Positions 1-5,126 of a DNA stretch of 5,126 nt are shown here, piece after piece. Under the pieces are notes generated by a model. That model had not been told where the DNA came from. It worked only from the letters and a program-made list of their open reading frames with translations, and searched no databases. Within the stretch, counting starts at the first letter, position 1. The number at the start of each line of letters is the position of its first letter. Position numbers and translations under genes: made by a program. The stretch is from Lachnospiraceae bacterium (GTDB lineage: Bacteria; Bacillota; Clostridia; Lachnospirales; Lachnospiraceae): assembly GCA_021199395.1 (NCBI GenBank), contig JAJQIE010000036.1, positions 1 to 5,126 of the forward strand, read 5' to 3'.

Positions 1-436
1 GGATATTATTGTAGGGTTTCCAGGAGAGACAGAGGAGGATTTTCAGGAAACGATGGACGTCGTGCGCCAGGTGCGCTTTGACAGTGCGTTTACCTTCATC
101 TATTCAAAGCGGACCGGTACGCCTGCCGCTTCGATGGAGGATCAGGTGCCGGAGGATGTGGTAAAAGACCGTTTCAGCCGTCTGCTCACCCTTGTCCAGA
201 CGATTTCACAGGAAATGTCAAAGCGCGTAGAGGGACAGACGCTTCCCGTTCTGGTGGAATCTGTGAATGAACACGACGCATCGTTGGTCACCGGAAGGCT
301 CTCCAATAACCTGCTGGTACATTTTCCAGGGACAGATGCGCTGATCGGTAAAATCACAGATGTGCGGCTGACCGAGTGCAGGGGATTTTATTATATGGGC
401 GAAATGACGCAGTCAGAAGAAAAAATCCGACAGTGA
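1..436 (+). CDS. miaB: tRNA-2-methylthio-N6-dimethylallyladenosine synthase MiaB, C-terminal part
   Basis: This is the 3' end of a gene that enters from the left, read from base 2 and ending at TGA 434-436; 144 residues are visible. MiaB is a cytoplasmic radical-SAM enzyme that adds a methylthio group to i6A37 of tRNAs reading UNN codons. The visible part opens with the late radical-SAM segment DIIVGFPGETEEDF (residues 1-14), then FIYSKRTGTPAASMEDQVP (32-50), a hallmark of the methylthiotransferase family. The TRAM tRNA-binding domain follows at about residues 75-137, with TGRLSNN (97-103), VHFPG (106-110) and ECRGFYYMGE (125-134). These last motifs fit MiaB better than the paralogues MtaB and RimO. 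The residues binding the two iron-sulphur clusters lie upstream and cannot be checked. The frame is intact to the stop. No clear terminator follows, so some transcription may run on into oppA. Confidence 0.93.
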   Translation, partial: DIIVGFPGETEEDFQETMDVVRQVRFDSAFTFIYSKRTGTPAASMEDQVPEDVVKDRFSRLLTLVQTISQEMSKRVEGQTLPVLVESVNEHDASLVTGRLSNNLLVHFPGTDALIGKITDVRLTECRGFYYMGEMTQSEEKIRQ

Positions 437-448
437 AGATTGAAAAAT

Positions 449-487
449 GTTAAGAAACTGTAAAAAAAGAGTGGATTTTTCTTTAAC
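449..487 (+). repeat. AT-rich imperfect inverted repeat over the oppA -35 region
   Basis: GTTAAGAAA (449-457) is matched on the other strand by GTTAAAGAAA (from 478-487), differing by one extra base. A nested AT-rich palindrome, TAAA/TTTA at 461-464 and 482-485 with A/T pairs inside, is centred near 473. Both overlap the proposed -35 hexamer, so an operator is conceivable. The bases are so AT-rich that chance is a fair explanation. As RNA it would be a weak stem with a 20-base loop and no T-run after it, so it makes a poor miaB terminator. Confidence 0.25.
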
Positions 488-500
488 ACTGTGCTATAGT
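472..500 (+). promoter_or_regulatory. Putative sigma-A-type promoter for oppA with extended -10
   Basis: The -10 element TATAGT (495-500) matches TATAAT at five of six positions. It is preceded by TGC (492-494), giving an extended -10. The best -35 at standard spacing is TGGATT (472-477), 17 bases upstream, with only three of six matches to TTGACA. The extended -10 would compensate for that. An A-run at 462-468 lies just upstream and could act as an UP-like element. Transcription would start near 506-509, giving a leader of about 100 bases before the oppA ATG. Judged by eye only. Confidence 0.6.
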
Positions 501-510
501 GAAGTAAACG

Positions 511-542
511 CAAGGCTGCGCGAATGATATTGCGCAGCCTTG
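511..542 (+). promoter_or_regulatory. Perfect 11-bp stem-loop at the predicted 5' end of the oppA mRNA
   Basis: CAAGGCTGCGC (511-521) and GCGCAGCCTTG (532-542) are exact reverse complements around a 10-base loop (522-531). The stem starts only about four bases after the predicted transcription start, so it would cap the 5' end of the mRNA. No T-run follows (TCGTATAC comes next), so it is not a normal intrinsic terminator. Likely roles are protection from 5'-end-dependent decay by RNase J or RNase Y, or, as DNA, a regulator's operator just downstream of the promoter. The pairing is seen directly; the role is inferred. Confidence 0.65.
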
Positions 543-551
543 TCGTATACA

Positions 552-574
552 TACGGACGGTCTGATCGTCTGTA
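552..574 (+). promoter_or_regulatory. Second, weaker stem-loop in the oppA leader
   Basis: TACGGACG (552-559) can pair with CGTCTGTA (567-574) through eight pairs, one of them G-U, around the seven-base loop GTCTGAT. It ends 19 bases before the GGAGG of the oppA ribosome binding site, so it should leave that site free. It may separate the 5'-terminal hairpin from the translation start. It could also be chance, and no alternative pairing with the ribosome binding site was found. Confidence 0.35.
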
Positions 575-606
575 GCAAAAAATGATCCGAAAAGGAGGAT
601 ACAAAC

Positions 607-2247
607 ATGAAGAAGATGAAAGCACTGCTTTCCATCGCCACGGCATCTGTAATGCTGATGAGCTCCATCAGTATTCCGGCGTCAGCAGAGACTGGTACCT
701 CTGTGCTGAACGTCATGATTGAGACACAGGTAGAGTCTCTGGATCCGCAGCAGGCGACGGATGGCACCTCATTCGAGGTGATTGCAGACTACACCGACGG
801 CCTGATGCAGATGGACGAGTCCGGTGCGGCGGTAGAGGCTCTGGCAGAGAGCTATGATCTGTCTGACGATGGTCTTACCTATACGTTCCATCTGCGTGAA
901 GCATACTGGAGCAATGGCACACAGGTAACGGCGGCAGACTTTGTATATGCATGGCAGAGGGCAGTAGACCCGGACATCGCTTCTGAGTATGCTTATATGC
1001 TCAGCGATATCGGCCAGATCGTGAACGCGGCAGAGATTATCGCGGGCGAGATGGACAAGAGCGAGCTCGGCGTGACAGCGGTGGACGACCTGACACTGGA
1101 GGTTCAGCTGGTTGTTCCGGTCAGCTATTTCCTGTCCCTGATGTATTTCCCGACCTTCTACCCGGTCAATCAGGAATTCTGTGAGTCCTGCGGCGATACG
1201 TTTGGCACCAGCCCGGACACCGTTCTTTCCAACGGCGCGTTCATCCTGACGGACTATGAGCCGGCGGCGACTTCCTTTGAGCTGGTAAAGAATGAGGACT
1301 ACTGGGACGCGGACAGAGTATCCCTGGCGGGTCTGAACTATCAGGTTATTCAGGATTCCCAGCAGGCACTGATGAGCTATCAGGTAGGCGATCTGGACAT
1401 CACGCTGGTAAACGGCGACCAGGTAGAGCAGGTAGAAGAGGATGAGGAATTCAGCAGCATCGGCGCAGGCTATCTGTGGTATGTCAGCCCGAATATTGAT
1501 GCGGTTCCTGAGCTTGCGAACCTGAATATCCGTATGGCTATGACGATGGCGATCGACCGCGAGTCTATCACGGCAGACGTCTTAAAGGATGGATCAAAGG
1601 CTACCTACACGGCGGTTCCGATGGATTTCGCAGCAGGTCCGGACGGTTCCGACTACGCGGAGGATCAGACCAGATATTCGGATGTGTGCACCTATGATCT
1701 GGAGCTTGCGGCGGAATACTGGCAGGCAGGTCTTGAGGAGCTTGGAATCTCCGAGCTGACGCTCGATATGGTAGTGGACGCAGACGATGCGCCGCAGAAG
1801 GTTGCTCAGGTTCTGAAGGAGCAGTGGGAGACCGCTCTTCCGGGTCTGACCGTAAACCTGACGGTAGAGCCTAAGAAGCAGAGGGTACAGGATATGCAGG
1901 ACGGCAACTTTGAGCTTGGACTTACCCGCTGGGGACCGGATTACGCGGACCCGATGACCTATCTTGGCATGTGGGTAACGGACAATTCCAATAACTATGG
2001 TCTCTGGAGCAACGAGGAGTACGATGCGATTATCGCTGAGTGTACGACCGGCGATCTCTGCACAGACGCGGAGGCGCGCTGGGAGAGACTCTATGACGCG
2101 GAAGCGCTTGTGATGGCGGACGCGGTGATTTTCCCGCTGTACACGCAGTGCAACGCGCAGATGATCTCCTCCAGTGTCACTGGTATTGAATTCCACGCGG
2201 TTGCTTTGAACCGTGTCTATAAGAACACGGTAAAAACTGAGGATTAA
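607..2247 (+). CDS. oppA: Peptide ABC transporter substrate-binding protein (SBP family 5, OppA-like)
   Basis: This 546-residue extracytoplasmic protein is expected to bind oligopeptides and deliver them to the OppBC channel. The start is clear: AAAGGAGGAT (591-600) lies at good spacing from ATG 607. Residues 1-27 form a signal peptide (MKKMK, hydrophobic core, then P24-ASA before E28), a good signal peptidase I site. Family-5 features follow in order: ESLDPQQATD (43-52), GLTYTFHLREAYWSNG (89-104) with ADFVYAWQRAVDP (110-122), NIRMAMTMAIDRESI (307-321), and RWGPDYADPMTYLGMW (441-456). D445 lies where OppA proteins carry the aspartate that holds the peptide N-terminus. Length is normal for OppA. 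Oddities are the absent lipobox cysteine (L17-M18-S19-S20 at the place one might expect it), six cysteines (192, 195, 361, 479, 485, 515), and an acidic run at 274-281. A terminator follows the gene. The exact substrate cannot be read from sequence; a dipeptide or other solute is possible. Confidence 0.93.
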   Translation: MKKMKALLSIATASVMLMSSISIPASAETGTSVLNVMIETQVESLDPQQATDGTSFEVIADYTDGLMQMDESGAAVEALAESYDLSDDGLTYTFHLREAYWSNGTQVTAADFVYAWQRAVDPDIASEYAYMLSDIGQIVNAAEIIAGEMDKSELGVTAVDDLTLEVQLVVPVSYFLSLMYFPTFYPVNQEFCESCGDTFGTSPDTVLSNGAFILTDYEPAATSFELVKNEDYWDADRVSLAGLNYQVIQDSQQALMSYQVGDLDITLVNGDQVEQVEEDEEFSSIGAGYLWYVSPNIDAVPELANLNIRMAMTMAIDRESITADVLKDGSKATYTAVPMDFAAGPDGSDYAEDQTRYSDVCTYDLELAAEYWQAGLEELGISELTLDMVVDADDAPQKVAQVLKEQWETALPGLTVNLTVEPKKQRVQDMQDGNFELGLTRWGPDYADPMTYLGMWVTDNSNNYGLWSNEEYDAIIAECTTGDLCTDAEARWERLYDAEALVMADAVIFPLYTQCNAQMISSSVTGIEFHAVALNRVYKNTVKTED

Positions 2248-2248
2248 A

Positions 2249-2305
2249 ATGATTGATATCTGGCCGCACGAGAGGAAACTTTTGTGCGGCCTTTTTCGGA
2301 GGTAA
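2249..2305 (+). CDS. Possible 18-codon ORF spanning the oppA-oppB gap and terminator
   Basis: An ATG one base after the oppA TAA opens an 18-codon frame, MIDIWPHERKLLCGLFRR, that stops at TAA 2303-2305, three bases before the oppB GTG. GAGGA (2239-2243), inside the last oppA codons, is a reasonable ribosome binding site at five-base spacing. The frame runs through the whole terminator stem and T-run. If translated, ribosomes would keep the stem open and finish at the oppB start, linking oppA translation to oppB expression. The peptide resembles nothing I know, and an open frame this short is not unlikely by chance. The codons show no run of one amino acid as in classic attenuator peptides. 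Confidence 0.25.
   Translation: MIDIWPHERKLLCGLFRR
2262..2296 (+). terminator. Intrinsic terminator between oppA and oppB
   Basis: GGCCGCAC (2262-2269) pairs perfectly with GTGCGGCC (2284-2291). The stem continues through GAGAG/CTTTT (two G-U pairs) to 13 pairs, closed by a GAAA tetraloop (2275-2278) of the stable GNRA class. TTTTT (2292-2296) follows at once. This is a textbook rho-independent terminator, working only on the + strand because the other side lacks a T-run. It lies inside an otherwise tight operon, so partial termination would give more oppA mRNA than oppBCD mRNA. The stem would also protect the 3' end of the short oppA transcript. Confidence 0.9.
2298..2303 (+). promoter_or_regulatory. 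oppB ribosome binding site fixing the GTG start
   Basis: GGAGGT begins one base after the terminator T-run and lies five bases before GTG 2309. An in-frame TAA at 2303-2305 closes the oppB frame upstream, so this GTG is the first usable start. The site stays outside the terminator stem, so on readthrough transcripts it should be free for ribosomes. Confidence 0.85.
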
Positions 2306-2308
2306 AAA

Positions 2309-3244
2309 GTGAAAAAATACACACTAAAACGAATCCTGACCTCTTTTTTGACGCTTCTGGCGATTCTTTTTATCCTGTTTCTCCTGATGCAGCTTATGCC
2401 AGGCTCTCCGTTTAATGATGAAAAACTGAGCAGTGACCAGCGGGAACTGTTGTATGCCAAATATGGTCTGGATCAGCCGGTTATTGTTCAGTTCTTCAAA
2501 TATGTCGTAAATATGCTGAAGGGTGATCTCGGTGTCAGCTACAAGATTTCCAAAAACACGCCGATTTCCCAGCTGATTCAGACAAGGCTTCCGATTTCGA
2601 TCGGAATTGGCGGTGCCGCGGTTTCGATTGGCGCCCTGCTCGGTCTGCTGCTCGGTCTTCTGGCAGCGCTGAAGCACGACACGATCTGGGATTCTCTGGC
2701 AACCATTATTTCCGTTATCGGCGTATCGGTTCCCTCCTATGTATTTGCGCTCGCCCTGAGCTATTATTTCGGCTTCAGGCTGAGATGGTTTCCCATGCTG
2801 TTCAGCACTAAGACACTCATTTCATCCAGCATTTTGCCCAGTATCTCGCTTTCGATGTTTACGATGGCGTCCATTGCCCGATTTACGCGGAGCGAGATGA
2901 TGGAAGTGATGGGAAGCGACTATATGCTCCTGGCGGAGAGCAAGGGATTGTCCAGCTCCGCCCTGATCTTCAGACATGCGCTCAGAAACGCGCTGATACC
3001 GATCATTACCGTACTGGCTCCGCTGGTCGTGGATCTGATGACCGGTTCTCTGGTGGTCGAAAAAATTTTTTCCATCCCAGGTGTGGGAAGCCTGCTGGTA
3101 AACGCAATCCAGTCCAACGACTACAATGTTGTCATAGCGCTCAGCTTTATCTATTCGGCACTGTACATCGGAATCATGCTGGTAGTGGATATTCTCTACG
3201 GAATCATTGATCCGAGAATCCGTCTGGCAAAGAAAGGAGACTGA
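2309..3244 (+). CDS. oppB: Oligopeptide ABC transporter permease OppB
   Basis: This is a 311-residue inner-membrane permease, the usual OppB length, which pairs with OppC to form the peptide channel. It starts at GTG with a strong ribosome binding site. A short basic N-terminus (MKKYTLKR) leads to TM1 (about 9-30), then an outside segment with the family motif KYGLDQPVIVQFFKY (51-65) and GDLGVSY (72-78). Five more hydrophobic segments follow near 97-121, 130-155, 171-190, 229-250 and 275-300. The cytoplasmic EAA-type loop that docks on the ATPase is at about 204-231 (A209, K212-G213-L214, H223, N227, P231). EKIFSIPGVG (251-260) and the ending YGIIDPRIR (297-305) are family signatures. Because the terminator lies just upstream and I see no promoter between, expression should depend on readthrough from oppA. 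The nickel and dipeptide permeases are close relatives, so substrate is uncertain. Confidence 0.94.
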   Translation: MKKYTLKRILTSFLTLLAILFILFLLMQLMPGSPFNDEKLSSDQRELLYAKYGLDQPVIVQFFKYVVNMLKGDLGVSYKISKNTPISQLIQTRLPISIGIGGAAVSIGALLGLLLGLLAALKHDTIWDSLATIISVIGVSVPSYVFALALSYYFGFRLRWFPMLFSTKTLISSSILPSISLSMFTMASIARFTRSEMMEVMGSDYMLLAESKGLSSSALIFRHALRNALIPIITVLAPLVVDLMTGSLVVEKIFSIPGVGSLLVNAIQSNDYNVVIALSFIYSALYIGIMLVVDILYGIIDPRIRLAKKGD

Positions 3245-3248
3245 GAGG

Positions 3249-4304
3249 ATGAACAAAATGGAAACGGCTTCGGCCGCTGAATATATTCCTGCAGATTCGG
3301 ACTTCAGGCTCAAGGAAAACGCGTCTGAGATCGCGATTGACGCCAACTTTGCCGCACAGAGCTTCTGGAGAGACGCGCTCATCCGCTATATCCACAAGAC
3401 AAGCGCGGTGGTCGGCCTGATTCTGATCCTGCTCATCGGAGTGCTCGCTATCGTCGGACCGGGTATGAACGAATACACCTATTCCGGGCAGAATCTGAGC
3501 CAGAAAAATCTTGCGCCACGCGTAAAATTTCTGGAGCAGTTCGGCATTTTTGACGGCTCTGAGACTATGAGTACGACATCCGGTACAAAGGTGATCAACG
3601 GATATGAGGAAGACGGGCTGGAGGATGTCTATTACTGGTTCGGCAGCGATACCTATGGGCGCGATATCTGGACCCGCACCTGGTCCGGAGCCAGGGTTTC
3701 CCTGATCATCGCGGTCGCGGCGGCGATCATCGATATGCTCATCGGTATGAGCTATGGCCTGATTTCCGGCTATTTTGGCGGCAGAGTCGATATGATCATG
3801 CAGCGTACCCTGGAGGTGGCGAACGGAATCCCCAGGCTTGTGATCGTCACACTGTTATTGCTGATTTTGTCGCCCGGAATGCTTACGATTATCTTTGCGC
3901 TGATGCTAACGGAATGGATCGGGATGAGCCGTATTGCCCGCGCGGAAATGCTGAAGCTGAAGGAGCAGGAGTTTGTGCTTGCGTCCAGGACGCTCGGAGC
4001 CGGAAGCTTCTTTATTATCTTCCGTGAGGTATTGCCTAATATCATCGGCCCGATCATTACACAGGTTATGTTCTCCATCCCGACCGCTATCTTTACAGAG
4101 GCATTTCTGAGCTTCGTCGGACTCGGCATTCCGGTGCCGCAATGCTCGCTGGGTTCTCTGATTTCGGAGGGCTTCAACAGCCTGACGACGCATCCGTACC
4201 AGATCGTACCGCCGCTCATTGTGATGGCGCTTTTAATGCTGAGCTTCAACCTGGTAGGGGACGGCCTGCGTGAAGCGCTTGACCCTAAGATGAAGGAAAT
4301 GTGA
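3249..4304 (+). CDS. oppC: Oligopeptide ABC transporter permease OppC
   Basis: This is the second channel subunit, 351 residues from ATG 3249. That start is chosen because AAAGGAG (3233-3239) lies nine bases upstream and the gap to the oppB stop is four bases. An in-frame ATG at 3207 would overlap oppB by 38 bases without a good site; ATG 3258 is a weaker alternative. A cytoplasmic N-terminus of about 50 residues leads to TM1 (52-72). A long outside loop of about 75 residues follows, ending in FGSDTYGRDIWTRTWSGARVSL (131-152), this family's version of the GTDxxGRD motif. Further membrane segments lie near 153-175, 190-208, 210-225, 264-290 and 318-338. The EAA loop is at 241-264 (E241, A245, G250, L262-P263-N264). 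GDGLREALDPKMK (337-349) is a typical OppC/DppC ending. At 351 residues it is longer than the roughly 300-residue E. coli OppC, mostly through the N-terminus and the outside loop. Confidence 0.94.
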   Translation: MNKMETASAAEYIPADSDFRLKENASEIAIDANFAAQSFWRDALIRYIHKTSAVVGLILILLIGVLAIVGPGMNEYTYSGQNLSQKNLAPRVKFLEQFGIFDGSETMSTTSGTKVINGYEEDGLEDVYYWFGSDTYGRDIWTRTWSGARVSLIIAVAAAIIDMLIGMSYGLISGYFGGRVDMIMQRTLEVANGIPRLVIVTLLLLILSPGMLTIIFALMLTEWIGMSRIARAEMLKLKEQEFVLASRTLGAGSFFIIFREVLPNIIGPIITQVMFSIPTAIFTEAFLSFVGLGIPVPQCSLGSLISEGFNSLTTHPYQIVPPLIVMALLMLSFNLVGDGLREALDPKMKEM

Positions 4305-4317
4305 GGTGAATAGCGTG
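4303..4317 (+). promoter_or_regulatory. oppD ribosome binding site with two candidate GTG starts
   Basis: GAGGTGA (4303-4309), a seven-base match to the anti-Shine-Dalgarno sequence, lies five bases before GTG 4315. A second in-frame GTG at 4306 lies inside this motif and has its own weaker AAGGA (4293-4297) at eight bases. The longer product would gain only three residues (M-N-S). GTG 4315 is preferred for its stronger site. Confidence 0.6.
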
Positions 4318-5126
4318 TCCGAGTCAAAAGAAAAAATACTTGATATAAAAAATGTCGATATCTCATTTAAGACCACAGCAGGAATGGTGCACGCGATTCG
4401 CGGCGTAAACCTGGATCTGATGAAAGGGGAGACGGTCGCCATCGTAGGCGAATCCGGTTCCGGCAAATCTGTCACCATGAAAGCCGCAATGGGAATCCTT
4501 GCGTCAAACGCTACCGTCAACAGCGGTTCCATCGAATTTACCTATCACCACGCGGATGGGACGAAGGAGACGGTAGATATCCTGCAAAAGGATAAAAAAT
4601 GGATCCGAAAGCACATCAATGGAAAGCGGATTGCCATGGTTTTCCAGGATCCGATGACCAGCCTGGATCCGACGATGCCGATCGGTAAACAGATTATGGA
4701 GGGGATGATCTGGCATTTCAAAACGCCGAAAAAAGAGGCCTGGGACCGTGCAGTCGATCTGCTGAAAGAGGTCGGCATTGAGGATGCGGAAAAGAGAATG
4801 AAGAATTATCCGCACCAGCTTTCCGGTGGTATGCGCCAGCGCGTAGTGATCGCGATCGCGCTTGCCTGCAATCCGGATCTGCTGATCTGCGACGAGCCGA
4901 CGACAGCGCTGGACGTGACGATACAGGCAAAAATTGTCGAGCTGATCAAGCGTGTGCAGAAGGAGCGCGGTATTTCGGTTATCTACATTACGCACGACCT
5001 GGGCGTTGTCGCCAAGGTAGCGGACTATGTAAATGTCATGTATGCCGGAAAAATCGTGGAAAAGGGAACCATCAATGAAATCTTTTATGATCCGCGCCAT
5101 CCCTATACCTGGGGACTTTTATCAGC
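4315..5126 (+). CDS. oppD: Oligopeptide ABC transporter ATP-binding protein OppD, 3' end outside window
   Basis: The frame is open from GTG 4315 to the window edge; 270 residues are visible, and perhaps 60-90 are missing compared with usual OppD lengths. It is a cytoplasmic ATPase that drives peptide import, normally as a heterodimer with OppF. All nucleotide-binding motifs are intact: Walker A GESGSGKS (45-52), Q-loop Q111 in [11 protein letters not shown] (109-119), signature LSGGMRQR (169-176), Walker B LLICDEP (189-195) with D193 and catalytic E194, D-loop ALD (198-200) and switch histidine H227 in YITHDLG. The visible end, [12 protein letters not shown] (259-270), opens the C-terminal region peculiar to oligopeptide and dipeptide ATPases, which separates it from other importers. 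The order oppA-B-C-D suggests oppF comes next, which cannot be seen here. The gap to oppC is 10 bases, consistent with cotranscription. Confidence 0.94.
   Translation, partial: MSESKEKILDIKNVDISFKTTAGMVHAIRGVNLDLMKGETVAIVGESGSGKSVTMKAAMGILASNATVNSGSIEFTYHHADGTKETVDILQKDKKWIRKHINGKRIAMVFQDPMTSLDPTMPIGKQIMEGMIWHFKTPKKEAWDRAVDLLKEVGIEDAEKRMKNYPHQLSGGMRQRVVIAIALACNPDLLICDEPTTALDVTIQAKIVELIKRVQKERGISVIYITHDLGVVAKVADYVNVMYAGKIVEKGTINEIFYDPRHPYTWGLLS

Noticed and set aside
511..542. The leader stem-loop as the miaB terminator
   Set aside because: The stem is strong but TCGTATAC follows instead of a T-run, and it lies downstream of a good promoter, so a 5'-leader role fits better.
506..606. T-box or other known riboswitch in the oppA leader
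   Set aside because: The leader is only about 100 bases and shows no T-box core, no known aptamer motif and no terminator with a U-run. It offers just two simple stem-loops.
2201..2250. A separate oppB promoter in the end of oppA (TTGCTT with TATAAG, or a -10-like TTAAAAT)
   Set aside because: TTGCTT and TATAAG are only 11 bases apart, and TTAAAAT has no -35 at proper spacing. No convincing promoter is left.
1594..2460. A 288-codon open frame on the minus strand over the oppA 3' end and the oppB 5' end
   Set aside because: It lies opposite two well-supported genes, has no recognisable domain, and crosses the terminator. It is best explained as a by-product of codon use in the real genes.
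3207..3248. Upstream ATG that would extend OppC by 14 residues
   Set aside because: It overlaps oppB by 38 bases and lacks a good ribosome binding site, whereas ATG 3249 has AAAGGAG at nine bases and a typical four-base operon gap.
4504..5100. A 198-codon open frame on the minus strand opposite oppD
   Set aside because: The + strand here encodes every ABC ATPase motif in order. The antisense product has no family features.

Overview
The window is an ordinary bacterial chromosomal segment with every gene on the + strand. It holds the 3' end of miaB (tRNA methylthiotransferase), followed by the first four genes of an oligopeptide-type ABC importer: oppA (binding protein), oppB and oppC (permeases) and oppD (first ATPase, cut by the window end). 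Base composition looks near 50% GC by eye. Strong GGAGG-type ribosome binding sites, two GTG starts, a U-tailed intrinsic terminator and a Clostridia-like MiaB C-terminus suggest a Gram-positive anaerobe, perhaps a Lachnospiraceae member. That placement is inference.

Layout. Bases 1-436 encode the last 144 residues of MiaB, including its TRAM domain. Bases 437-606 form a 170-base gap with no convincing miaB terminator. The gap has a likely sigma-A-type promoter (TGGATT, 17 bases, TGC-TATAGT), a perfect 11-bp stem-loop at the expected 5' end of the transcript, a second weaker stem-loop, and a strong oppA ribosome binding site. Bases 607-2247 are oppA. Bases 2248-2308 hold a strong GNRA-loop intrinsic terminator squeezed between oppA and oppB, with the oppB ribosome binding site directly after its T-run. 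Bases 2309-3244 are oppB, 3249-4304 oppC, and 4315 to the end oppD, separated by 4 and about 10 bases.

How the genes work together. OppA would capture peptides outside the membrane, OppB and OppC would form the channel, and OppD (with an OppF probably encoded downstream) would power import. The terminator after oppA would make most transcripts oppA-only, giving an excess of binding protein over membrane complex. The 5' and 3' stem-loops would flank and protect that short mRNA.

I found no wholly new system. Three things deserve a second look. First, an 18-codon ORF with its own ribosome binding site starts one base after the oppA stop, runs through the terminator stem and ends three bases before the oppB start, so its translation could govern readthrough. 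Second, OppA has a cleavable signal peptide with no lipobox cysteine, unexpected for a binding protein of a monoderm Gram-positive. Third, a stem-loop sits at the predicted extreme 5' end of the oppA mRNA.
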